A model generated the notes under the pieces. That model saw only the letters and a list, made by a program, of their open reading frames with translations. It did not search any database and was not told where the DNA came from. Of a DNA stretch of 64,000 nt, positions 35,453 through 43,419 are shown piece after piece; position 1 is the stretch's first letter, and the number at the start of each line of letters is the position of its first letter. Location: NCBI RefSeq assembly GCF_003019815.1, contig NZ_CP027773.1, forward strand, positions 3,731,001 through 3,795,000, read 5' to 3'. The position numbers were made by a program, and so were the translations under genes. Source of the stretch: Variovorax sp. PMC12 (GTDB lineage: Bacteria; Pseudomonadota; Gammaproteobacteria; Burkholderiales; Burkholderiaceae_C).

Positions 35453-36120
35453 GACGGGCTGTGCAGCACCGCGAGCAAGGCGGCGCTCGGCGCGGTCCAG
35501 CCGACGATGCCGCCCTGGGCGCGCACCATGTCGAGCGTGGCCGCCTTGAACGCCGGAAAATAGCTTTCGGTGCAGTCTTCCAGCAGCAGGCTGTCGTAGC
35601 CGCGGTCGTTGGCTTCGCGCATGCTGGTCTGCACGCAGACCTCGGTCGTGACGCCGCCGAACAGCAGGTGGGTGATGCCGCGCTGCTGCAGCAGTTCATG
35701 CAGGCCGGTGGCATAGAACGCGCCCTTGCCGGGCTTGTCGATGACGATCTCGCCGTCGATGGGGGCAAGTGCTTCGATGATCTGGTTGCCGGGCTCGCCG
35801 GCCACGAGGATGCGGCCCATGGGGCCCTGGTCGCCGATGCGCAGCGTGGGGTTGCCGCGGTTGCGCTTGGCGGGAGGACAGTCGCTGAGGTCCGCTGCGT
35901 GCGCTTCCCGTGTGTGCACCACGAGGCCACCGGCTTGCCTCCACGCCCGCAGTGCTTCCTTGGTTGCGGGGACGATGGCTTCGAGCAGCGAGACATCGTT
36001 GCCCAGCGTTTCGCCGAAGCCGCCGGGCTCGATGAAGTCGCGCTGCATGTCGATCAACACCAGTGCGGTGCGGGCCACTTCGAACCCGTAGGGGAAAGGG
36101 TTTGCCTGTTCTATGCGCAT
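35449..36120 (-). CDS. Isochorismatase-fold amidohydrolase, candidate triuret hydrolase
   Basis: A 223-residue cysteine hydrolase with triad Asp24 (ALVLIDMQRDF), Lys129 (IVIDKPGKGAFYATGL) and Cys162 (GGVTTEVCVQTSMREANDRGYD). It is clearly a paralogue of the biuret hydrolase at 38022 but lacks its WPYN N-terminus and differs in the substrate loop. Published work describes triuret hydrolase TrtA as an isochorismatase-like relative of BiuH encoded beside it; TrtA turns triuret into carboxybiuret and ammonia. Given the neighbouring AtzEG and BiuH genes, this protein is the best TrtA candidate, though other ureide amides are possible. Overlaps gntR at its stop. Confidence 0.6.
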   Translation of the reverse strand: MRIEQANPFPYGFEVARTALVLIDMQRDFIEPGGFGETLGNDVSLLEAIVPATKEALRAWRQAGGLVVHTREAHAADLSDCPPAKRNRGNPTLRIGDQGPMGRILVAGEPGNQIIEALAPIDGEIVIDKPGKGAFYATGLHELLQQRGITHLLFGGVTTEVCVQTSMREANDRGYDSLLLEDCTESYFPAFKAATLDMVRAQGGIVGWTAPSAALLAVLHSPS

Positions 36121-36139
36121 GTGCTTGCTCGCTGTTTAT

Positions 36140-37726
36140 TCATGCCGCTGTCTTCAACGGCTCGTGGTGCCCGCCGCCCATGTGCGCCCCGATCACATGC
36201 CGTTCGGCTCCGGCAGCCGGCGTCTCGAACACGATCTGGCCTTCGCTCATCACGACGATGCGGTCCGCCAGTTCGAGCAGTTCGTCGAGGTCTTCGCTGA
36301 TCAGCAGCACCGCTCCGCCCTTCTCGCGCACCTGCACGATGCGCGAGTGGATTTCGGCGACGGCCGCGAAGTCGAGGCCGAACACGGGGTTCGCGGCGAT
36401 CAGCACGTTGATGTCGCCGGCCAGCTCCCGCGCCAGCACCGCGCGCTGCACGTTGCCGCCCGAGAGGCTGCGAATCGGCGCGCCCTCGCCCTGGGTCTTC
36501 ACGCCGTACTCGGCGATCCATTCGCGTGCCCGGCTGCGCCAGTACGGAAAGCTCAGCACGCCGCCGCGCGACAAAGGCGGTTGGTCGAAATCACGCAGCG
36601 CCATGTTCTCGGCAACGCTGAGGTCGCCGACACAGGCGTTGCGCAGCGGCTCTTCCGGGAGGCTGCGGACCTTGAGCTTGCGGTTCTCGGCGCGGTGCGC
36701 ACCGTAGGGCTGCCCCATCACCGTGACCTTGCCCGCAAGGCGCGGACGCTGGCCGACGAGGGCCTCCACAAGTTCGCGCTGCCCGTTGCCGGACACACCG
36801 GCCACGCCAAGGATCTCTCCCGCGCGCACGGACAGGCTCAGGTCGTGCAGCGCCAGCGTGCCGCGATCACCTTGCGCCTTGAGTCCTTCGACCTTCAATG
36901 CAACCGGCGCATTGGCGGGCACGGGCTTCCTCGCGATCGGCGTCGATGCCGTTGCCTGCTCGCCACCCATCATGGCCTGCGCCAGCTGCGCCGGGCTGGT
37001 GTCGGCCACGCGGCAGTGATGCACCGCCTTGCCCCGCCGCAGCACGGTGACGCTGTCGGCATACGCCATCACCTCGCGGAACTTGTGCGTGATGATGAGC
37101 ACCGTGCACAGCCCGCTGCGCGCGAACTCGCGTACGTGGCCCAGCACCTCGTCGGCCTCCTGCGGCGTGAGCACCGAGGTCGGCTCGTCGAGGATCAGCA
37201 GGCGCGGCTTCAGGTACAGCTGCTTGAGCAGTTCGAGCTTCTGCTTCTCGCCGGCCGCAAGCTCGGACGGACGCACATCGAGGTCGAGGCTGAACGGCGT
37301 GGTCGCAAGAAATTCCTTCAGCTCCGCGCGCTTCGTCTTCCAGTCGATCAGCGCCGGCGTCTTGCCACCCGCGAGCAGCAGGTTTTCCGCCACCGTCATG
37401 CCCGGCGCCAGCGTGAAATGCTGGTACACCATGCCGATGCCCAGCGCGCGCGCCACGATGGGGTTGGCGATGTCCTGCTCGCGTCCGTCGATCAGGATGC
37501 TGCCCTCCTCCGCGCGCTGGAAGCCGGCCACGCACTTCACCAGGGTGCTCTTTCCCGCGCCGTTCTCGCCGAGCAGCGCGTGCACGGTGCCGGGCTCGAC
37601 GCGCATGGTCACGCGGTCCATGGCGGTGAAGGCGCCGAAGCGTTTGGTGAGCTCGTAGGTGTCCAGCGCGAGCGCGCCTTTGCCTGCGGGGAGGCCACCG
37701 ATTGCGTTAGGTGATGTGGCGCTCAT
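36140..37726 (-). CDS. BMP/nucleoside-type ABC transporter ATPase with two nucleotide-binding domains
   Basis: A 528-residue double ATPase. NBD1 has a full Walker A (GENGAGKST, about residue 53), Q-loop VYQHFTLAPGMTVAENLLL, Walker B LLILDEPTSVLTPQE. NBD2 has a degenerate Walker A (GVAGVSGNGQRELVEAL), signature LSGGNVQRAVLAREL and Walker B VLIAANPVFGLD, as is normal for the RbsA/YufO class. It would energise the two permeases at 39736-41732 with the BMP binding protein at 41851. Unusually, biuH and formamidase genes and a repeat pair separate it from its permeases. Confidence 0.9.
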   Translation of the reverse strand: MSATSPNAIGGLPAGKGALALDTYELTKRFGAFTAMDRVTMRVEPGTVHALLGENGAGKSTLVKCVAGFQRAEEGSILIDGREQDIANPIVARALGIGMVYQHFTLAPGMTVAENLLLAGGKTPALIDWKTKRAELKEFLATTPFSLDLDVRPSELAAGEKQKLELLKQLYLKPRLLILDEPTSVLTPQEADEVLGHVREFARSGLCTVLIITHKFREVMAYADSVTVLRRGKAVHHCRVADTSPAQLAQAMMGGEQATASTPIARKPVPANAPVALKVEGLKAQGDRGTLALHDLSLSVRAGEILGVAGVSGNGQRELVEALVGQRPRLAGKVTVMGQPYGAHRAENRKLKVRSLPEEPLRNACVGDLSVAENMALRDFDQPPLSRGGVLSFPYWRSRAREWIAEYGVKTQGEGAPIRSLSGGNVQRAVLARELAGDINVLIAANPVFGLDFAAVAEIHSRIVQVREKGGAVLLISEDLDELLELADRIVVMSEGQIVFETPAAGAERHVIGAHMGGGHHEPLKTAA

Positions 37727-37763
37727 GTGTTTTTTCCTTCGCGTCTTTGCATGTTCGGGGTGC

Positions 37764-37859
37764 GTGCACAGGCCACCGGGTACTCCCCTCCGCGAATGTC
37801 CCCCGCCCTTCGGGCTCCTCCTTTATTTCGCTGCGGGGAGCACCCGGCACCCTGTGCAC
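37764..37859 (+). repeat. 96-bp long-stem repeat, copy A
   Basis: One imperfect hairpin: GTGCACAGG (37764-37772) pairs with CCTGTGCAC (37851-37859); inside, CGGGT and CTCCCC pair with GGGGAG and ACCCG. The core contains TCCGCGAATGTCCCCCG, a small hairpin GCCC-TTC-GGGC and CTCCTCCTTTATTTCGCTG. Copy B at 37905-38000 is the inverted partner. The element lies in the 295-base gap between the ATPase and biuH genes. Confidence 0.85.
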
Positions 37860-37904
37860 ATCGAGCGCGGCTCTCGTGTTGGCCGATCAACGACGGCTCT
37901 GAAT

Positions 37905-38000
37905 GCTCACGCTGGCGGGGTGCCTTGCGCAGCGAAATAAAGGAGGAGGGGCGAAGCCCCGGGGGACGTTCGCGGAGCAAGGCACCCCGTCGGCGTGAGC
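37905..38000 (-). repeat. 96-bp long-stem repeat, copy B (inverted)
   Basis: GCTCACGC (37905-37912) pairs with GCGTGAGC (37993-38000), and GGGGTGCCTTGC with GCAAGGCACCCC. The core is the reverse complement of copy A (CTCCTCCTTTATTTCGCTG on the minus strand), with inner hairpin GGGGC-TTC-GCCCC. Arm sequences are wholly different from copy A but pair equally well, and both copies are 96 bp. It starts 21 bases past the biuH stop. Confidence 0.85.
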
Positions 38001-38021
38001 AGCGCCCTGAACAAAGGCAAC

Positions 38022-38741
38022 TCATACAACCGCCAGCAAAGCCTGCGAAGTCGCATGCGCCCCGAACACGCCACCCTGCATCGTGATCATCTTCAGCGCC
38101 GCAAGATGATTTCCGTAGTCCGTCGCAGCCGTGCAGTCCGACAACAGCAGGCACTCGAACCCTCGGTCGTTGGCGTCACGCATCGTCGTGTGCACGCACA
38201 CGTCGGTGGTGATGCCCGCAAGGATGATGTTCTCGATGCCGCGCGTACGCAGGATCAGTTCGAGGTCCGTCGCATAGAACGATCCCTTGCCCGGCTTGTC
38301 GATCACCACCTCGCCCGGCAGCGGCGCCAGCTCAGGAATGATCTCCCAGCCCGGCTCGCCGCGCACCAGGATGCGCCCGCACGGCCCGTCGTCGCCGATG
38401 CCCACGCCGTTCGCGCCGATCTGCCGCGAACGCCAGCGCTTGTTGGCCGGCAGGTCGCCGAGGTCGGGCCGGTGCCCTTCGCGCGTGTGGATGATGTGAT
38501 AGCCCAGCGGCCGCAGCGCCGCCAGCGTGCGCGCGATCGGCTTGATCGGCGCCTGCACCAGCGACAGGTCGTAGCCCATCACGTCGACATACCCGCCCTT
38601 GCCGCAGAAGTCGGTCTGCATGTCGATGACGATGAGCGCGGTGTTGTCGGGCCGCAGCGCGCGGTTGTAGGGCCAGGCATAAGGCTCGGCGGCCACGTGG
38701 CGTTCGGTGGTGTTGGCGATGGTGGCGGTCATGGTCGTCAT
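38022..38741 (-). CDS. biuH: Biuret hydrolase (isochorismatase-like)
   Basis: A 239-residue cysteine amidohydrolase. The triad is Asp40 (TALIVIDMQTDF), Lys149 (VVIDKPGKGSFYATDLE) and Cys182 (GITTDVCVHTTMRDANDRGFE). The N-terminal YAWPYNRALRPDNT, the segment GKGGYVDVMGYDLSLVQAPI and HTREGHRPDLGDLPANKRWR match from memory the structurally studied biuret hydrolase of Rhizobium leguminosarum almost residue for residue. It converts biuret to allophanate and ammonia; atzF at the start of the same operon would finish the work. Its ATG (38741) overlaps the formamidase stop as ATGA. Confidence 0.88.
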   Translation of the reverse strand: MTTMTATIANTTERHVAAEPYAWPYNRALRPDNTALIVIDMQTDFCGKGGYVDVMGYDLSLVQAPIKPIARTLAALRPLGYHIIHTREGHRPDLGDLPANKRWRSRQIGANGVGIGDDGPCGRILVRGEPGWEIIPELAPLPGEVVIDKPGKGSFYATDLELILRTRGIENIILAGITTDVCVHTTMRDANDRGFECLLLSDCTAATDYGNHLAALKMITMQGGVFGAHATSQALLAVV

Positions 38742-39730
38742 CCTGCGTAGTTGCGCTGCGGCGGCGCGAAGCCGCAACTCGTGCCGTCGGTCACCTTCAC
38801 CTCGGCGCTCCACGGCAGCCTGTAGGTGCCGGCGGCCATGTCGTGCATGTAGGTGTAGGGGCAGTCCTGCGCGCCGCCCTTCACCGCCACGTACCCGCGG
38901 TGATAGAGCTGGTAGATGTTGTTCTCCACGCCCCAGCCGGTGCGGGCCTCGCGCACGAGGTCGGGGCGCAGCTCGGCGGTGATGATCTCGTCCGCGCGGC
39001 CGCCGCCCTCTACCAGCACCGTGCCGTCGAAGTTGCAGAACATGCCCTCGCCCATCGAGTCGAAGCTGCCGTCGCTGCCGCACAGGCACACGCTCGCGGT
39101 GTAGGCGAGGTTGCAGAAAGCGTTGGCCTGGTTGGTGATCTTCCACGCATGGCGGATGGGCGCGGTGTAGCCGGCCGTGCGCAGGATGATGTCCGCGCCC
39201 TTGTATGCGGCCTCGCGCGCCATCTCGGGGAACATGCCGTCGTGGCAGATGATGAGCGACAGCTTGCTGCCGTTGGGTCCGTCGCACACCGGAATGCCCA
39301 GGTTGCCGGGCTCCCAGGGTTCGACCGGCACCCACGGGTGCAGCTTGCGGTAGTAGAGCCTGATCTCGCCGTGGTCGTCGATGATGAGCCCGCTGTTGTA
39401 CGGGTTGCCGCCGGGGTTGGCCTCCATGATGGAGAAGCAGCCCCAGATGCGGTGTTCGACGCAGGCCTGTTTGAAGGCCGCCACCTCGGGACCGTCGAGC
39501 GTGCACATGATCTCGGGGTTGGTGTCCATCGAGAGCCCGTGCAGCGCGTATTCCGGGAACACCACGAGGTCCATGGTCGACTGGTTGCGGCGGGCCTTGC
39601 CCACCATCTCGCAGATGCGCTGCGTTTGTGCGGCGAGTTCGGCCGGCGTCTTCACGCTCGGCAGTTGCAGCTGCACCAGACCGACGACGACGCCGTGCGC
39701 CGATTTGTTGAGGCCTCCGAGACCGCTCAT
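38738..39730 (-). CDS. amiF: Formamidase (nitrilase superfamily)
   Basis: A 330-residue nitrilase-fold enzyme. The Glu-Lys-Cys triad is Glu60 (LVVFPEYALHGL), Lys129 (RLYYRKLHPW) and Cys162 (LSLIICHDGMFPEMAREAAYKG). Length and motifs, including NFDGTVLVEGGGR and WGVENNIYQLYHRGYVA, are those of AmiF formamidases, which hydrolyse formamide to formate and ammonia. Ammonia release fits the nitrogen-scavenging operon, but it could also act on a formylated or short-chain amide pathway by-product. AAGGAG precedes the ATG at 39730; its stop overlaps biuH. Confidence 0.87.
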   Translation of the reverse strand: MSGLGGLNKSAHGVVVGLVQLQLPSVKTPAELAAQTQRICEMVGKARRNQSTMDLVVFPEYALHGLSMDTNPEIMCTLDGPEVAAFKQACVEHRIWGCFSIMEANPGGNPYNSGLIIDDHGEIRLYYRKLHPWVPVEPWEPGNLGIPVCDGPNGSKLSLIICHDGMFPEMAREAAYKGADIILRTAGYTAPIRHAWKITNQANAFCNLAYTASVCLCGSDGSFDSMGEGMFCNFDGTVLVEGGGRADEIITAELRPDLVREARTGWGVENNIYQLYHRGYVAVKGGAQDCPYTYMHDMAAGTYRLPWSAEVKVTDGTSCGFAPPQRNYAG

Positions 39731-39735
39731 GACAT

Positions 39736-40659
39736 TCAGCTCCTTGTGGAAGAGAGTTCGCCGGGGCTGCCGACGGCCGCGCTGCCCGGCTTGCAGGTGA
39801 ACACCAGGATCACCAGCGTGAGCACATAGGGCACGGTGTTGAAGAGGTGGTAGCCCCAGCCGATGCCGATGGATTGAAGCGCCGGCCCGATGGCGCCCGC
39901 GCCGCCGAAGAGCAGCGCCGCGCCCACGCAGCGCAGCGGGCTCCAGCGCGCGAAGATCACGAGCGCCACCGCGATCAGGCCCTGCCCGCTGGAGATGCCT
40001 TCGTTCCAGCTGCCCGGATAGAAAAGCGTGAGCGACGCACCGCCGAGCCCCGCGATGAAGCCGCCCGCCGTGGTGGCCGCGATGCGCAGGCCCGAGACCG
40101 AGTAGCCGAGCGCGCGCGTGGCCTGTGCCGAATCGCCCGCCATGCGCACCAGCAGGCCGGCACGCGTGCGCGCGAAGCCCCACCACAGCAGCACCGCGAG
40201 CGCCACGCCGATGGGCACCAGCGCATTGAGCTGCAGCGCCGAGCGCACCACCGTGTTGTCGCTCCAGAAGCCCAGCGGAATCGCGGGAATCTGCGGTGCC
40301 TGCGGCTGGATGAGCGGCTTGCCCAGATAGAACGCGAGGCCGGTGCCGAGCAGCATCAGCGCGATGCCGGTGGCCACGTCGTTCACGCGGTCGAGCGAGC
40401 ACAGCAGGCCGTGCAGCAGCGCGAGCGCCGCGCCGGCCACCGCGCCGACCAGCACGCCGAGCCAGGCCGAATCGGTGAGGTACGCGCCGCCGAAGGCCGC
40501 CATGGCCGACAGCACCAGCACGCCTTCGAGCCCGAGGTTGATGCGGCCGGATTTTTCGGTGAGGCACTCGCCCAGGCTCACGAACAGAAACGGTGCACCC
40601 ACGCGCAGCGCGCCGCCGACGATGCCGGCCACCAGCGCGATCCATTGGTCGGCAGTCAT
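39736..40659 (-). CDS. BMP/nucleoside-type ABC permease 2
   Basis: A 307-residue membrane protein with about eight to nine hydrophobic helices of the BPD_transp_2 family. The segment LGECLTEKSGRINLGLEGVLVLSA (about 28-51) is typical of YufQ/nucleoside permeases. Its ATG (40659) overlaps the stop of the partner permease as ATGA. It forms the membrane channel with the next gene; the ligand is probably a small uncharged nitrogen compound since the operon otherwise degrades ureides. Confidence 0.9.
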   Translation of the reverse strand: MTADQWIALVAGIVGGALRVGAPFLFVSLGECLTEKSGRINLGLEGVLVLSAMAAFGGAYLTDSAWLGVLVGAVAGAALALLHGLLCSLDRVNDVATGIALMLLGTGLAFYLGKPLIQPQAPQIPAIPLGFWSDNTVVRSALQLNALVPIGVALAVLLWWGFARTRAGLLVRMAGDSAQATRALGYSVSGLRIAATTAGGFIAGLGGASLTLFYPGSWNEGISSGQGLIAVALVIFARWSPLRCVGAALLFGGAGAIGPALQSIGIGWGYHLFNTVPYVLTLVILVFTCKPGSAAVGSPGELSSTRS

Positions 40660-41732
40660 GCGATGTGGCTCCTGTCGTAGTGCTTGGCCTCGGGCAGCAT
40701 GCGGTCGCCGAACTTCTTCCAGTTGACCGTGCGCAGTCCCTCGCTCGCGAGGATCAGCACGAAGGCGATGCCCTGCAGCACCAGCACCGATGCATCGGGC
40801 AGGCCGAGGCGCCGCTGCAGCAGGCTGCCCGCCGCGCCGAAGCCGCCGAACAGGATCGCCACCGGCACGATGGCCACCGGGTTGTGCCGCGCGATGAACG
40901 ACACCAGGATGCCTGCGTAGCCATAACCGGCGATCAGCGAGGCGTTGGCGTTGGTGTGCACCGCCGCCACCTCGACCGCGCCCGCGAGCCCCGCGCAAGC
41001 GCCGCCGAGGCCGCAGGCCGAAAGAATGAGCCGCGTGGCCGGCAGCCCCACCAGTTGCGCGGTGCGCGGGTTGCCGCCCACCACGCGCACCGAGAAGCCC
41101 GAGGCCGTGGCGCGCAGCCACCAGCCGAGCCCCAGGCAGGCCACGACGCCGATCACCAGGCCCCAGTGCACGTCGGAACCGCCGATGCCGCCTATCAGCA
41201 GCCCGTCGTTCAATGCATGGGTCGAAGGCTTGTTCAGGCTCGCCGGGTCGCGCAGCGGCCCTTCGACCAGGTGCTTGAAGATGCCGATGGCGATGTAGGC
41301 CAGCAGCAGGCTGCTGATGGTTTCGTTGATGCCGCGAAACTGCCGCAGCCAGCCCGCGAGAACGATCCACACCGCGCCGGCGATGGCGCCCGCGATGCAC
41401 ACGATCACCGTGCCGGCGGCATTGGCGGGCAGCGGCACCGCATGCGCCAGCGCCGCGCAGGCCAGCCCGCCCAGCACCAGCGCGCCTTCGCCGCCGATGA
41501 TGATGAGCCCCGCGCGCGCGGGCAACGCCACGCACAGCGCGGTGAGCATCAGCGGCGCGGCGCGCTGCAGCGTGTTCTGCCACGAGAACCAGTCGCCGAA
41601 CGCGCCCTTGAACAGCGTGGCCCAGACCTCCACCGGGTCGACGCCCGCGAAGGCCACCAGCAGGCCGAACACCAGCAGCGCCGCCGCGATGGCGAACACC
41701 GGCAGGGAAAACTCCTTGAGGACACTGCGCAT
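40656..41732 (-). CDS. BMP/nucleoside-type ABC permease 1
   Basis: A 358-residue BPD_transp_2 permease; family segment ALCVALPARAGLIIIGGEGALVLGGL (about 70-95) and RQFRGINETISSLLLAYIAIG. The ATG at 41732 (MRSVLKEFSLPVFAI) is chosen over the upstream in-frame codon since the leader upstream belongs to repeat copy 4. It pairs with permease 2 and the double ATPase at 36140. The BMP binding-protein gene precedes it, with the repeat between. Confidence 0.9.
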   Translation of the reverse strand: MRSVLKEFSLPVFAIAAALLVFGLLVAFAGVDPVEVWATLFKGAFGDWFSWQNTLQRAAPLMLTALCVALPARAGLIIIGGEGALVLGGLACAALAHAVPLPANAAGTVIVCIAGAIAGAVWIVLAGWLRQFRGINETISSLLLAYIAIGIFKHLVEGPLRDPASLNKPSTHALNDGLLIGGIGGSDVHWGLVIGVVACLGLGWWLRATASGFSVRVVGGNPRTAQLVGLPATRLILSACGLGGACAGLAGAVEVAAVHTNANASLIAGYGYAGILVSFIARHNPVAIVPVAILFGGFGAAGSLLQRRLGLPDASVLVLQGIAFVLILASEGLRTVNWKKFGDRMLPEAKHYDRSHIA

Positions 41733-41757
41733 GATGAAGTCTGCTTTCAGGTCAGGG

Positions 41758-41846
41758 CCGTCGCGCAACCGGCTTCGCCGGGCCGCTGACGGCGCCCCCT
41801 TGCCAAGGCGGTGGGCGAAGCGGCATGCAGTGCGCGAAGCCTGGGG
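41758..41846 (+). repeat. Dispersed hairpin repeat, copy 4 (divergent)
   Basis: The most divergent copy, between the BMP gene stop (4 bases away) and permease 1. The outer stem AACACC/GGTGTT is wholly replaced by CCGTC (41758-41762) and GACGG (41788-41792), still complementary. The inner CCGGC-TTC-GCCGG is intact. The C-run hairpin is partly decayed (GGCGCCCCCTTGCC) and the last part reads CATGCAGTGCGCGAAGCCTGGGG. Confidence 0.75.
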
Positions 41847-41850
41847 AATG

Positions 41851-42972
41851 TCATCCGATGCTTCCGACGACGCCTTCGACGAGGTAGTTCATCTTCTCGA
41901 GCTCCAGGTCGGTCTGCTTGAGCACCTTGCCGGCCGGCACCACCACCGCGCCCTTGTTGTCCTTGATGCCGTCCTTGAAGATGTCGAAAGTGCCCGCGAT
42001 CATCTTCGCCTTGATGTCGTCGGCCTGCTTCTTCGCGGCGTCGGGCACCATGGGGCCGTAGGCGGACATCTTCACGTAGCCCTCCTTCAGGCCGCCGCGC
42101 AGGAAGTTCGGATGCGGCTTGCCGGCCTGGGCGGCGTCGATGATGGTCTTGTAGGCGGTGAGCCAGTTCCACTCGGCGCCGGTGAGGTACGCGTTGGGCG
42201 CCAGCTTGGCCTGGCTCGCGTGGTAGCCGCAGACCATCTTGCCGCGCTTGGCCGCCGTCTCGACCACCACCTTGGGGCCGTCCACATGCATCGTGAACAC
42301 GTCGCAGCCCTGGTCGGCCAGGCTGTTGGTGGCTTCGGCTTCCTTCACGGCCATCGACCAGTCGCCCGTGAAGATCACGCTGCAGGTGATGTTCGGCTTG
42401 ACCGAGCGCGCGCCCAGCGTGAAGGCGTTGATGTTGCGCAGCACCTGCGGAATGGGCTTGGCCGCGACGAAGGCGATCTTGTTGCTCTTGGTCATGTGCG
42501 CGGCGATCACGCCGTTCAGGAACTGGCACTCGTCGATGTAGCCGAAGAAGCTGCCCACGTTCTTCGGGTGCTTGCCTTCGGTCCAGAGGCCGCCGCAGTG
42601 CGAGAAGCGCACGTCGGGGTTCTTGGGCGCCACCGCGAGGATGTGCGGGTCGAAGTAGCCGAACGACGTGGGGAACAGCAGCTTGGCGCCGTCCTGAGAA
42701 ATCATGCCGGCCATGGTCTTCTGCACGGCGGCGGTCTCGGGCACGTTCTCTTCTTCCACCACCTTGATGCCGGTCATCTTCTTGACTTCGGCGGCCGCCT
42801 GCGCGTGCGCCTGGTTGTAGCCGTAGTCGTCGCGCGCGCCGACGTAGATCACGCCGACGGTGAGCGGCTTGGCCTGTGCGCCGGCAAGGGCGCTCCAGCT
42901 TCCGAGCGATCCGGCGGCGCCCAGCGCGGCCAGGGTCTTGAGGGAATCGCGGCGATTGAGAGGGCTGGTCAT
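41851..42972 (-). CDS. BMP-family ABC transporter substrate-binding protein
   Basis: A 373-residue periplasmic lipoprotein-like binding protein of the BMP/PnrA (Med) family. The N-terminus has a twin-arginine motif (NRRDSLKTLAALGAAGSLG) and cleavage after SALAGAQA (about residue 34), suggesting Tat export. Domain features include GVIYVGARDDYGYNQAHAQA and GSFFGYIDECQFLNGVIAAH. BMP proteins bind nucleosides, purines or similar ring compounds. In this operon the ligand may be a ureide or triazine-like molecule; that is inference from the linked hydrolases. Confidence 0.9.
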   Translation of the reverse strand: MTSPLNRRDSLKTLAALGAAGSLGSWSALAGAQAKPLTVGVIYVGARDDYGYNQAHAQAAAEVKKMTGIKVVEEENVPETAAVQKTMAGMISQDGAKLLFPTSFGYFDPHILAVAPKNPDVRFSHCGGLWTEGKHPKNVGSFFGYIDECQFLNGVIAAHMTKSNKIAFVAAKPIPQVLRNINAFTLGARSVKPNITCSVIFTGDWSMAVKEAEATNSLADQGCDVFTMHVDGPKVVVETAAKRGKMVCGYHASQAKLAPNAYLTGAEWNWLTAYKTIIDAAQAGKPHPNFLRGGLKEGYVKMSAYGPMVPDAAKKQADDIKAKMIAGTFDIFKDGIKDNKGAVVVPAGKVLKQTDLELEKMNYLVEGVVGSIG

Positions 42973-43035
42973 GACGTACTCCGTTGCTGGAAAACAGGTT
43001 GAAGGATCGAAGGAAAAAAGAAGTGCCTGGGGGTC

Positions 43036-43419
43036 TCAGCCCAGCAGGCTGACGTGGGCCGAAACCACGCGCCAGCCCTCGGGCGTGCGCATCCAGGTCT
43101 GGCTCTGGCGGCCGGTGCGCTCGGCGCCTTCGCGGCGGAACTCGCAGTTCGCGGTGGCGAAGTCGCGCCCGTAGGTGGTGATGACGGTGACGAGCAGTTC
43201 GCGCGCAAGGCCCTGCGAGGGGCGCGACGCGCGAAAAGCCCGGATCTCGTCGTAGCCGTAGAGGTTTTCGGTGGCGCCGTAGCGCAGCGTGGTCGGGCTG
43301 TTCCAGAACAGTTCGTCGAGCACCTCGACCTTGTTGTTCACCAGCGCGTCCTCGTAGCGGGCGAAGGCGGCCTGCACCTCGGCGAGCACGTCGGGCAGGT
43401 TGATGTCGCTTGCGTTCAT
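43036..43419 (-). CDS. AtzH-like DUF3225 protein
   Basis: A 127-residue SnoaL/NTF2-fold protein with EVQAAFARYEDALVNNKVEVLDELFW and NLYGYDEIRAFRASRPSQGLAREL, the characteristic DUF3225 pattern. In Pseudomonas sp. ADP a gene of this family (atzH) sits in the cyanuric acid operon; its catalytic role is not settled as far as I know. Its ATG (43419) overlaps the atzE stop as ATGA, so it is made with AtzEG. Sixty-three bases separate it from the BMP gene. Confidence 0.8.
   Translation of the reverse strand: MNASDINLPDVLAEVQAAFARYEDALVNNKVEVLDELFWNSPTTLRYGATENLYGYDEIRAFRASRPSQGLARELLVTVITTYGRDFATANCEFRREGAERTGRQSQTWMRTPEGWRVVSAHVSLLG

Noticed and set aside
36113..37714. A 533-codon plus-strand open frame opposite the double ATPase.
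   Set aside because: The opposite strand encodes a protein with complete Walker and signature motifs; the plus-strand product is Arg/His/Ala-rich and unlike any family I recognise.
42973..43035. A second sigma-54 promoter before the BMP binding-protein gene.
   Set aside because: AGGCAC on the minus strand is followed by a T-rich tract, not TTGCA at four-base spacing; the GG/GC pair does not fit.
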